Assembly (NCBI GenBank): GCA_050874905.1 | Contig: JBNMLP010000036.1 | Coordinates: forward strand, 1 to 7,933 | From: NC2004 sp050874905 | Lineage (GTDB): Bacteria > Bacillota > Clostridia > Lachnospirales > Lachnospiraceae | Direction: 5' to 3' | DNA length: 7,933 nucleotides | Part shown: in pieces, positions 1-6,050 of the stretch | Position numbering within the stretch: position 1 is the stretch's first letter | Layout: every line of letters starts with the position of its first letter | Position numbers and translations under genes: made by a program | The notes under the pieces: generated by a model | The model's database searches: none | What the model was told of the DNA's origin: nothing | Seen by the model: only the letters and a program-made list of their open reading frames with translations

Positions 1-2
1 CA

Positions 3-440
3 GGAACGACGTTAGAGGTTACCAATGCGGATTGTAAGGTTCGTGTAACTTCTGCTTCTCAGGAAAATCCAACGGTGGAGTATGTAGCAGCAAAGAATAA
101 AAAAGCTTCTGAAATTCAGATCCCGGACAGTGTAACGGTAAATGGGATTACATACAAAGTAACAACAGTTGCTAAAAATGCATTTTCCGGGAACAAAAAG
201 GTAAAGAAAGTTGTGATCGGAAAAAACGTGACCAGTATTGGTAAGAATGCATTTGCTAATTGTAAGAATTTAAAGACGATCGTGGTTACGACTACGAAGT
301 TGACCAAGAAATCCATTGCTAAAAATGTGTTAAAGGGAACAAATAAAAAGCTGACGATCAAAGTGCCAAAGAACAAGCTGGCGGCTTATAAGAAGTATTT
401 TAAAGGAAAAGGGAATAAGACGGTAAGGGGGAAGGAGTAG
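3..440 (+). CDS. C-terminal end of a BspA-like leucine-rich repeat surface protein (5' partial)
   Basis: The reading frame is open from the first bases of the window to a TAG stop at 438-440, giving the last 145 residues of a longer protein. There is no credible start here; an in-frame GTG at 75 has no ribosome site and lies within the continuing domain. The visible part carries two LRR_5-type repeats, recognisable by the paired motifs KNAFSGNKKVKKVVIG and KNAFANCKNLKTIVV, in which 'AF..C..L..I.I' is the hallmark of BspA-like repeats. A basic cap (TIKVPKNKLAAYKKYF) follows, as is usual at the end of such proteins. Family members are secreted or wall-attached and are thought to act in adhesion; the ligand cannot be told from this fragment. 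No terminator is visible before the next gene, so the two may be cotranscribed. The family call is secure; the full architecture is unknown because the 5' part is missing. Confidence 0.85.
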   Translation, partial: GTTLEVTNADCKVRVTSASQENPTVEYVAAKNKKASEIQIPDSVTVNGITYKVTTVAKNAFSGNKKVKKVVIGKNVTSIGKNAFANCKNLKTIVVTTTKLTKKSIAKNVLKGTNKKLTIKVPKNKLAAYKKYFKGKGNKTVRGKE

Positions 441-485
441 ATTACTTGAGTGAAGCATAAGAAAAAGTTGGAACTTAAAAATTTG

Positions 486-492
486 AAAGGAG
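486..492 (+). promoter_or_regulatory. Ribosome binding site that decides the start at 503
   Basis: AAAGGAG ends one base before an ATG at 494, which is too close for initiation, and ten bases before a second in-frame ATG at 503. The second ATG is therefore preferred. Confidence 0.65.
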
Positions 493-502
493 AATGCTTA
501 AT

Positions 503-1558
503 ATGAAATATACTATGCAGTTTGATAGGAATAAGATGAAAAGGCTTGTTGCATTTGTTTTAGTAATGGCATTAACGGCGGGATATTTTCCAAGTAACAT
601 GATGCAGAATGTATCTGCCACCAAAAGTAAATGCAAACTTAGCGCATCAAAGATTACAGTGGAAGTAGGGAAGAAACGTAGTCTCACATTGAAAAAAGCA
701 AACCAAAAGGTGAAATGGTCTGTAGTTTCTGGAAAAAGCTTTGTGAAACTTAGCAGGAAAACTGGGAAAAGTATAATGTTAACCGCTAAGAAGAAAGGGA
801 AAGCTACAGTACAGGCAAAATGTGGTAACCAAAAATATAAATGCCAAATTACAATTGTAAATAAAGCGAAACAAATAGTGACAACCGAATCTGTTAATAA
901 TTCTGCGGTAACGACAACGATTGCAGTGTCATCTACAGTACAGCCAAATACAACGCAATCACAGACAACATCTACGGAACAGATTACGACACAATATCAT
1001 CCAACAACTGAAGCCCCTGCAACAGAAACAAAGGCTGCAGATTTATCAAAATATGGAACAATAACTAAAAAAACAATAAACGGAATCACATATAATATAT
1101 TAACTGATCCAACCGATGAATTTAAAAAAGTTGAGAGAGACCAATGTTTATCAACAGGGTTTAAATCTGTAAAATGTTCAGGTTATTTTATAAGTGCGAT
1201 GACATGTGATAAAAATTTCAATGATTACGGTACAGATTATAATTTCTTGGAATTAACGGGAAAAATTCAAGTCATAGATGATTATGGTATTGATGTTTCC
1301 AATAATGTTTTCCTTTATGAATACTACAACTACAACGATGACAGAAGAATTGATCTTGAGTTTGTTGATTCTAAAGGGGTTTGTTCAAACATAATGGATA
1401 TAGAAATATTTTTGGATTTTGAATTTTATTCAACAACAGATTTATGGGGGTGGAATTATAAAAATCTAAACGAAGGTCTTTGTATTCAGTATAGTGAATC
1501 AAAAAGTTTTAAAATAGCTCCTCAATCCAAAAAATTAGTTATGGCAAGAGGGGAGTAG
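503..1558 (+). CDS. Secreted protein with Ig-like domain, Thr-rich linker and unrecognised C-terminal domain
   Basis: This encodes 351 residues when started at the ATG at 503, which is better spaced from the ribosome site than the ATG at 494. Residues 1-40 form a signal peptide: a basic stretch (RNKMKR), a hydrophobic core (LVAFVLVMALTAGYF) and a likely cleavage after VSA. Residues about 44-120 resemble a bacterial Ig-like (Big_2) domain, with the 'ITVEVGKKRSLTLK' and 'KKKGKATVQAKCGNQKYKCQITI' strand pattern. Residues about 125-178 are a Thr/Ser/Gln linker of the kind that spans cell wall. The remaining 170 residues, rich in Tyr, Asp and Asn with five Cys, match no family I know. The DNA of this last part is much more AT-rich than the neighbouring genes. 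No LPXTG motif or membrane anchor is visible, so it is probably released or held non-covalently. Its role is unknown; a surface or adhesion role is a guess from domain type and from the LRR gene upstream. Confidence 0.85.
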   Translation: MKYTMQFDRNKMKRLVAFVLVMALTAGYFPSNMMQNVSATKSKCKLSASKITVEVGKKRSLTLKKANQKVKWSVVSGKSFVKLSRKTGKSIMLTAKKKGKATVQAKCGNQKYKCQITIVNKAKQIVTTESVNNSAVTTTIAVSSTVQPNTTQSQTTSTEQITTQYHPTTEAPATETKAADLSKYGTITKKTINGITYNILTDPTDEFKKVERDQCLSTGFKSVKCSGYFISAMTCDKNFNDYGTDYNFLELTGKIQVIDDYGIDVSNNVFLYEYYNYNDDRRIDLEFVDSKGVCSNIMDIEIFLDFEFYSTTDLWGWNYKNLNEGLCIQYSESKSFKIAPQSKKLVMARGE

Positions 1559-1570
1559 CAATAAAAAAGT

Positions 1571-1619
1571 TATCCTTTACCTTGTCCATAATTTTGGATA
1601 AAGGTAAGGGATATTTTTT
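1571..1619 (+). terminator. Rho-independent terminator after the Ig-like domain gene
   Basis: The arms TATCCTTTACCTT (1571-1583) and AAGGTAAGGGATA (1601-1613) pair over 13 bp with one G-U wobble. The loop contains a further TCCA/TGGA pairing. Six T residues follow at 1614-1619. An A-run at 1563-1568 on the other side would also allow weak function on the minus strand. Confidence 0.9.
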
Positions 1620-1675
1620 GATGAAGGAAGTTATGATTTCTGGATTATTTTCCAGTTGTTATCAATCGTATTCTA

Positions 1676-1704
1676 TTGACAATAGAAAAATACTGTGCTA
1701 TATT
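1676..1704 (+). promoter_or_regulatory. Consensus sigma-A promoter upstream of the Rpn leader
   Basis: A perfect -35 box TTGACA (1676-1681) and a near-perfect -10 box TATATT (1699-1704) are separated by exactly 17 bases. The expected transcript start is near 1711. It faces the Rpn-family gene but lies about 200 bases upstream of its start codon, leaving a long leader. Confidence 0.75.
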
Positions 1705-1710
1705 AGTAAC

Positions 1711-1794
1711 ATAGATATGACTTGGGGAAGTCCTATATTAATGTGCGTGTTTTGTAAAAATAAGCTGGGTGTCGTGACCAGCTTGGTCTTTTTT
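1711..1794 (+). ncRNA. Candidate short RNA or attenuated leader of about 84 nt
   Basis: The stretch runs from the predicted start of a consensus promoter to a T-run after a hairpin. It contains a short stem (GACTT 1719-1723 with AAGTC 1728-1732) closed by a GGGG loop, with partial pairing of the AT flanks, then a single-stranded segment and the hairpin AAGCTGG (1762-1768) with CCAGCTT (1778-1784). I match it to no known riboswitch or RNA family. It could be an independent small RNA, or a leader whose early termination controls the downstream Rpn-family gene. The start point is predicted only from promoter spacing. Confidence 0.4.
1762..1794 (+). terminator. Terminator-like hairpin in the leader of the Rpn-family gene
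   Basis: AAGCTGG (1762-1768) pairs perfectly with CCAGCTT (1778-1784). A run of six T follows at 1789-1794, separated from the stem by GGTC. A mutually exclusive smaller stem, GACC with GGTC around AGCTT, abuts the T-run directly. The gap and the two alternative folds make it weaker than the other terminators in the window and compatible with attenuation. Confidence 0.6.
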
Positions 1795-1837
1795 CATTGT
1801 TAAATTGCATGTTAAATATAGGTCTTTTTTGTCTCCG

Positions 1838-1892
1838 ATTATTCGTAGAGAAAAGGATCTATAAGATCCACAAAGTTTTTAATACGAATAAT
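1838..1892 (+). repeat. Nested inverted repeat in the 5' leader of the Rpn-family gene
   Basis: The outer arms ATTATTCGTA (1838-1847) and TACGAATAAT (1883-1892) are a perfect 10-bp inverted repeat. Inside lies a second perfect palindrome, GGATCT-ata-AGATCC (1855-1869), flanked by AAAA (1851-1854) and a T-run (1877-1881) that can pair across a bulge. The whole structure ends five bases before the AGGAGG ribosome site. As RNA it could gate translation; as DNA it could be a protein-binding site. Confidence 0.7.
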
Positions 1893-1896
1893 ATAC

Positions 1897-1902
1897 AGGA
1901 GG
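1897..1902 (+). promoter_or_regulatory. Ribosome binding site fixing the Rpn-family start at 1908
   Basis: A perfect AGGAGG lies five bases before ATG 1908. The longer open frame back to a TTG at 1797 has no such site and would run through the nested inverted repeat, so it is not used. Confidence 0.85.
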
Positions 1903-1907
1903 CGACG

Positions 1908-2864
1908 ATGTCAGAACGACATAACGTAGAAGAAGTAAACAGTGAAGTAAAAGATACATTTTTCAAGGTGGTATACCGTTCCGCAGAAAGATTACAGAGA
2001 CTGGCGGCATTTTTAATTGGAAGAGAGGATGCCGAGATCACAGTAACAACCTTAGATCCGGTACTGTATGGCAACAAAGAGAATGATTTATCATTTTCCT
2101 GTGATGGGACAGTGTATCTGATGATGGAAGAACAGTCCACAGTATGTCTGAATATTCCATTCCGCATGGCAGAATATATGATGACAACACTGCGGGATTC
2201 GGTAGATACGAAGAAGCTGCTCTATGGGAGCCGGCGTGTGATGCTGCCTGTTCCAAAGCTCTATGTATTGAACGTAGGCGTGGTGAAAAGTGAGGGACAG
2301 TTGCCGGAGTGTATGGAGTATGATCTTCGCTTGAGTGATTCCTTTCCGCTGGAAGATGAGATACCGCCAGATTTGGAAGCGGTAGTTCATGCCTATGATT
2401 TCCGTATGAGCCGGAAAGAGGTGGTGCAGTATTTGGAACTGGGAGCGATTCCGGTAAGATTCGCACACCAGTTAAAGGATTTGCTGGATTATGCTCTGAC
2501 AGCGAATTGTCTTACCTATATCCAGCAGGCATTGCAGAAGGAAAAGCAGCTCCCACTTCCAGAGAGGATCAGGAGTGTTGCAGATTTAATTGAGCTATTG
2601 ATCGAACGGGATATATTTGTGGATCTATTGACACGTAAGGAGGTATGCAATATGGCAGCAATACAGTTTTCCAGAGAAGAAATGATTGAGTATCAGGGAT
2701 GGGAGGCAGGATTGGAAGAAGGCATAGAACGTGGTATACAGCGTGGAAGAATTGAAACATATTTGGAACTGGGATATTCGCCGGTGAGAATCGCAGGGAA
2801 GCTGGGATGTCCTATTGAAACAGTATATGATGTGATTGATTCATTACAGAAGGAGACTGTGTAA
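1908..2864 (+). CDS. Rpn-family PD-(D/E)XK nuclease / putative transposase-like protein
   Basis: This encodes 318 residues, in the usual size range for the family. The N-terminus has the family opening (KDTFFKVVY, residues 15-23) followed by a helix. The nuclease core is readable as D60 in 'ENDLSF', then strand 'DGTVYLMMEEQ' with E74-E75-Q76 matching the family E-x-Q motif, then 'IPFRMAEYM' corresponding to the conserved 'R...Y' helix. Residues about 165-245 are helical. The C-terminal tail (about 265-318) has the charged 'GLEEGIERGIQRGR' repeat and a helix-turn-helix-like end (SPVRIAGKLGCPIETVYDVI) that are typical of the family. Rpn proteins are described as recombination-promoting nucleases, acting on DNA independently of RecA; many are annotated as transposases without proven transposition. 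The gene stands alone, with its own promoter, structured leader and terminator. No terminal inverted repeats or target duplication were seen around it. Family confidence is good; activity is inferred. Confidence 0.8.
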   Translation: MSERHNVEEVNSEVKDTFFKVVYRSAERLQRLAAFLIGREDAEITVTTLDPVLYGNKENDLSFSCDGTVYLMMEEQSTVCLNIPFRMAEYMMTTLRDSVDTKKLLYGSRRVMLPVPKLYVLNVGVVKSEGQLPECMEYDLRLSDSFPLEDEIPPDLEAVVHAYDFRMSRKEVVQYLELGAIPVRFAHQLKDLLDYALTANCLTYIQQALQKEKQLPLPERIRSVADLIELLIERDIFVDLLTRKEVCNMAAIQFSREEMIEYQGWEAGLEEGIERGIQRGRIETYLELGYSPVRIAGKLGCPIETVYDVIDSLQKETV

Positions 2865-2931
2865 GAAGTACATGTCTGGTATATTATTTTTCTATATCAG
2901 TGGCAATGATTTACATTTTTAAAATATTATT

Positions 2932-2966
2932 CCATCATCTTATCAATATAAGGTGATGGTTTTTTT
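2932..2966 (+). terminator. Rho-independent terminator after the Rpn-family gene
   Basis: CCATCATCTTAT (2932-2943) and ATAAGGTGATGG (2948-2959) form a 12-bp stem with one G-U wobble around a CAAT loop. Seven T residues follow directly at 2960-2966. Confidence 0.95.
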
Positions 2967-2967
2967 G

Positions 2968-2997
2968 TTGCACAATTAGAGATAACAGTATTATAAT
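2968..2997 (+). promoter_or_regulatory. Probable sigma-A promoter of the kinase operon
   Basis: TTGCAC (2968-2973) and a perfect TATAAT (2992-2997) are separated by 18 bases, placed just after the preceding terminator. Transcription would start near 3004, giving a leader of about 45 bases with the ribosome site GAAAGGA at 3033-3039. Confidence 0.7.
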
Positions 2998-3048
2998 AAA
3001 ATGTATAGTTTACTCTAGGAATCATAGAACACGAAAGGACGAGCCAGA

Positions 3049-4605
3049 ATGGAAATACAGGGACAGGATCTGTGTCTGGGATGTATGCATGAACTTCATA
3101 ACGAGAATACATGCAGTTATTGTGGGCTGGATCAGAAGACATATCATCCGAATCCACGCTGCCTGATTCCGGGAACTGCTCTTCGCGACCGCTATATGTT
3201 AGGTCGTGTACTGGGGGAGGGCAGTTTTGGAATTACTTATATTGGATGGGACATGCTGCTGAAACTTCCGGTAGCGATCAAGGAGTTTTTCCCAACCAGC
3301 TATGTCAGCCGTGATGTACTGCGTGGAAATGACGCCAGTGTCTATGTATTTGAAAAGAAGGATGCCGTGGATTTCATGAAACAGATCCGGCGTTTTTATA
3401 AAGAGGCGCAGGTATTAAGTCGTTTCCAGACGCTTCATTCCATTGTCAGCGTCCGGGATTTCTTTTATGCAAATGATACGGCATACATGGTTATGGATTA
3501 TGTAGAGGGAATCAGCTTGAAGGAGTATATAACTCAAAGAGGACATTTGTCCGGCGCAGAAGTGCTTCAACTGATGAAACCGGTATTGAAGGATCTTGCG
3601 AAGGTACATGAGTGTGGAATGATCCACCGGGATATCAGCCCGGATAATTTGCTGGTAAATGAGGAAGGACAGTTGATCGTCATTGATTTTGGTTCGGCGC
3701 GTTTTTCCAATGTGGATTGGACGAAGACGATCACAGTTATGTTTAAACGGGGATTTTCTCCGGAGGAACAGTACCATTCCAAAGGGAAACAGGGGGCAGG
3801 AACGGATATTTATGCCCTTTGTGCCACGATGTATTATATGCTGACCGGTATTGTGCCGGAAGAGAGTGTGAGCCGTATGATCAAGGATCAGGTTGTGCCG
3901 CTTGACACGATGAACCGGATTGATCTGTCCACGGAACAGAAACAGGCGATCATGAAAGGCATGTCAGTGGAGTATGGACAACGCTATACAACTATGACAG
4001 AACTGCTGCAGGCATTGTATGACTCCGAGGAGGCACAGAAACCAAAAAGTAAGCGGCGTGCCAAGCCGATCGGTATGCTGTTTATAGCGGTGATCATTAG
4101 TTTCCTTTTGGTGACAGGTGCGATAAAAGGCTATGCTGTGATCCGTAAAAAACAAAGCGAAGAGCAAAAGAAGGTAGTGGAGTCCGTTGTCACAAGAACA
4201 ACAGAGGCTGCGACAACACAGGAGGAAACAGAGACTCCTCTTTTTATGCCATCTCTTACAGGGCTTGACAAAGAACAGGTGGCAGACTTGCTGAAAACCC
4301 TGAACGATGTAACCTTTCTGGTAGAATGGCAGGAGGTTGAAAGCAGCACAAAGAAAAAAGGATGTGTGGTCAAGCAGAGCGTGCCATCCGGTGAGCAGTT
4401 AAAAAAGGACAGTCAGTATACACTCACGATTTCTTTGGGAAATGGGAAAAAGCAGACGATAACAACAGAAGAAACGGCGACAACGCAGGCCGTGCAGCAG
4501 AAGGTGAGAACAGCACAGGCACCGGTGAAGAAAAAGACAGATACTGCAAGTAAAAAAAAGAGCCGTTCAGAGGATAGCGTTGATTTTGACGGCAGCATAG
4601 AATAA
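3049..4605 (+). CDS. Membrane Ser/Thr protein kinase with N-terminal zinc ribbon and one PASTA domain
   Basis: This encodes 518 residues. Residues 9-25 form a zinc-ribbon pattern (C9, C12, C22, C25). The kinase domain covers about 48-325: glycine loop GEGSFG (56-61), ATP-anchoring lysine K78 in VAIK, helix-C glutamate probably E119, catalytic loop HRDISPDN (193-200) with D195 and N200, metal-binding DFG at 213-215, a Thr-rich activation loop (T225, T227, T229) and SPE (238-240) in place of APE. The catalytic loop has Ser at 197 where eukaryotic-type kinases usually have Lys. A single membrane helix lies at about 341-359, preceded by the basic stretch KSKRRAK, placing the kinase inside the cell. 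Outside are a Thr/Glu linker, one PASTA domain (about 398-465) and a Lys/Thr-rich tail. PASTA domains in PknB/PrkC relatives bind muropeptides or beta-lactams and report wall status. It is the first gene of an apparent three-gene operon, 20 bases before the next. Unlike PrkC loci, no PP2C phosphatase is adjacent. Confidence 0.93.
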   Translation: MEIQGQDLCLGCMHELHNENTCSYCGLDQKTYHPNPRCLIPGTALRDRYMLGRVLGEGSFGITYIGWDMLLKLPVAIKEFFPTSYVSRDVLRGNDASVYVFEKKDAVDFMKQIRRFYKEAQVLSRFQTLHSIVSVRDFFYANDTAYMVMDYVEGISLKEYITQRGHLSGAEVLQLMKPVLKDLAKVHECGMIHRDISPDNLLVNEEGQLIVIDFGSARFSNVDWTKTITVMFKRGFSPEEQYHSKGKQGAGTDIYALCATMYYMLTGIVPEESVSRMIKDQVVPLDTMNRIDLSTEQKQAIMKGMSVEYGQRYTTMTELLQALYDSEEAQKPKSKRRAKPIGMLFIAVIISFLLVTGAIKGYAVIRKKQSEEQKKVVESVVTRTTEAATTQEETETPLFMPSLTGLDKEQVADLLKTLNDVTFLVEWQEVESSTKKKGCVVKQSVPSGEQLKKDSQYTLTISLGNGKKQTITTEETATTQAVQQKVRTAQAPVKKKTDTASKKKSRSEDSVDFDGSIE

Positions 4606-4625
4606 GAATAGACAGGGGATAAAAG

Positions 4626-6050
4626 ATGGAACAAAATTTTCATGAGAACATTATCAAATTAACAAAGGAAAAACCACTATATCAATTTGACCGGTTTTTC
4701 ATCCGGAAAATGCTGCAACAGAATGAAATATCCGATATGGAGGAGGCGAGGATCGAGGCGTGGCACATTTTCTGGAAACGGATTGGCAAGCAGCCTATTG
4801 CAACGATCCCGACGATGAAACGCTGGTTTGGAATTGGAGGAGTAGCGATACCGTCCCGACATATGGTATATCAGATCTGTTTTGCCCTGGGTGAGAATAG
4901 TGATTCATTGAGAGAGTATCTGAGAAACGGAATTATGGAACCGGATATATCCTGGAATGATTATCAGGAAATGATTATGGTATATGGTCTGGATCATCAA
5001 TACGATTATGAAAAATGCGTTCGCCTGATCGATCAGTTTGAGAAGAATTTAAACCGCAAAGAAAAGGTGATGCATACCTTTTCTACGAAGCAGCTGATGG
5101 ATGGATATTATAAAAATCGCAGTATGGATGAGGAAGATTTCTTCCTTTGGATGCTGGATCATGCGGCTTTTTTTAAAGGATACAGCAAGACGGCAGTATC
5201 GTATTTTAAAATGCTGAAGGATGAGATCTGCGATTATATGAAGAAGGATGCGAAGGAGCAGCTTCGTATGCTATTAGAGGAAACGGACTATGCGGCATGG
5301 GCGGCAAAAAATCAATTGCCGAAGGAAGCAGAGAGCAAAAAGGTCGAGCGTTTTATCAAACGTTGCCGGCGAAAAAAACAGGATCGCATTCCGGAAGAAA
5401 CCATTGCCCAGATACAGACGGCTGCGCGTACTGCATTTAACGAAAAAAATACCAATGCAATGCTGTTATCGGAAATCTGGTTCAATGAAAAAAATGGAGC
5501 GCATCCGGTAGAGGAATCTCAAGGATTATATAACATGACGGCGAGACATTTGTCCGAATTGCTGCGGATCGCAGAGAAGCGGGAAGAGGAGATCTGGCTG
5601 GCGGCTATGACAGGTGAGCTGGAAGAGCTTGCGGAGAATGAAACATGCGAAAAGAACCTTCTTGAAGATTTGAACGCACATAAGATCCTGTGTGAGAAAC
5701 ATACTACGGTGAAAGAAGTAAAAGCGCAGTTATATGAACTTAGGAAAAACAGAAAACGTCGCTATTTTTGCATTCAACGTTCCGACCTTCTGCCGATGAT
5801 CTTATATATTTCCCAAAGACGATATCTGGAAAGTCAGGCGCAGTCGGTGCATTACGAGAAAAAAGAGGCAAAAGCACAATATATCAAAATGGCGAACAGC
5901 ATTTTAAATGCCTGCCAGATGGCATTGCTGGATGACTCTTATCGCTTGGATGCCGCATGTCTGGTCTGCTTTGAACAGGAAGATATGCATGAATATCAAG
6001 AGGTATTGGAAATCATCTACGGAGGACGGGATCAGGATGAAATGGAATAA
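4626..6050 (+). CDS. Soluble protein of unknown function with helix-turn-helix-like N-terminus, kinase-operon partner
   Basis: This encodes 474 residues, with ribosome site AGGGGA at 4614-4619. It has no signal peptide or membrane segment, so it is cytoplasmic. Residues about 55-100 read like an XRE-type helix-turn-helix ('IPTMKRWFGIGG...PSRHMVYQICFALG'), with 'MKRWF' in the recognition-helix position and 'LREYL' after it. The following segment (DYQEMIMVYGLDHQYDYEKCVRLIDQFEKN, split here only by eye at about 112-141) and the rest are helical and highly charged. There is a basic patch at about 238-252 (KKVERFIKRCRRKK). The C-terminal end has 'LDAACLVCFEQEDMHEYQEVLEII' spread over about 441-464. 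I do not recognise a named family. Gene order suggests it is a substrate or effector of the kinase, perhaps a transcription factor, but DNA binding is inferred only from the N-terminal pattern. It overlaps the next gene by 14 bases, which points to coupled translation. Confidence 0.85.
   Translation: MEQNFHENIIKLTKEKPLYQFDRFFIRKMLQQNEISDMEEARIEAWHIFWKRIGKQPIATIPTMKRWFGIGGVAIPSRHMVYQICFALGENSDSLREYLRNGIMEPDISWNDYQEMIMVYGLDHQYDYEKCVRLIDQFEKNLNRKEKVMHTFSTKQLMDGYYKNRSMDEEDFFLWMLDHAAFFKGYSKTAVSYFKMLKDEICDYMKKDAKEQLRMLLEETDYAAWAAKNQLPKEAESKKVERFIKRCRRKKQDRIPEETIAQIQTAARTAFNEKNTNAMLLSEIWFNEKNGAHPVEESQGLYNMTARHLSELLRIAEKREEEIWLAAMTGELEELAENETCEKNLLEDLNAHKILCEKHTTVKEVKAQLYELRKNRKRRYFCIQRSDLLPMILYISQRRYLESQAQSVHYEKKEAKAQYIKMANSILNACQMALLDDSYRLDAACLVCFEQEDMHEYQEVLEIIYGGRDQDEME
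6021..6025 (+). promoter_or_regulatory. Ribosome binding site within the upstream gene, for the start at 6037
   Basis: GGAGG lies eleven bases before ATG 6037, inside the end of the preceding gene. The spacing is a little long, but the signal peptide starts immediately at 6037, so this start is preferred over the longer open frame reaching back to 5908. Overlap with the upstream stop suggests translational coupling. Confidence 0.65.

Larger units (their letters stand above)
1559..1907. other. Gene-poor intergenic stretch with terminator, promoter and structured leader
   Basis: This 349-base stretch contains no gene I would support. In order it holds an intrinsic terminator, about 55 featureless bases, a consensus sigma-A promoter, a short hairpin and a second terminator-like hairpin, then a nested inverted repeat and a strong ribosome site. 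An open frame of 73 codons (1582-1803) crosses both terminators, has no ribosome site and resembles nothing, so it is left out. Confidence 0.7.

Noticed and set aside
441..502. Promoter or terminator between the first two genes
   Set aside because: A TTGAGT at 446-451 has no -10 box at a workable distance, and no stem-loop with a T-run is present.
1582..1803. Open frame of 73 codons on the + strand
   Set aside because: It begins inside one terminator, runs through a consensus promoter and ends in a second terminator, has no ribosome site, and its protein resembles nothing.
1797..1907. N-terminal extension of the Rpn-family protein from a TTG codon
   Set aside because: The extension runs through the nested inverted repeat and has no ribosome site, while AGGAGG sits five bases before ATG 1908, where the family-like N-terminus begins.
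2038..2468. Two overlapping minus-strand open frames of 142 and 125 codons
   Set aside because: They lie wholly within the Rpn-family gene, have no ribosome site, and their His/Ser/Leu-rich products look like antisense translation.
1620..2970. Rpn-family gene as a complete insertion sequence
   Set aside because: No matching terminal inverted repeats or target-site duplication were found around the gene; the inverted repeats seen are confined to its leader.
5908..6036. Longer start for the peptidoglycan-binding-like protein
   Set aside because: It would put 43 unrelated residues in front of a clear signal peptide and overlap the upstream gene by 143 bases; the start at 6037 has a ribosome site.
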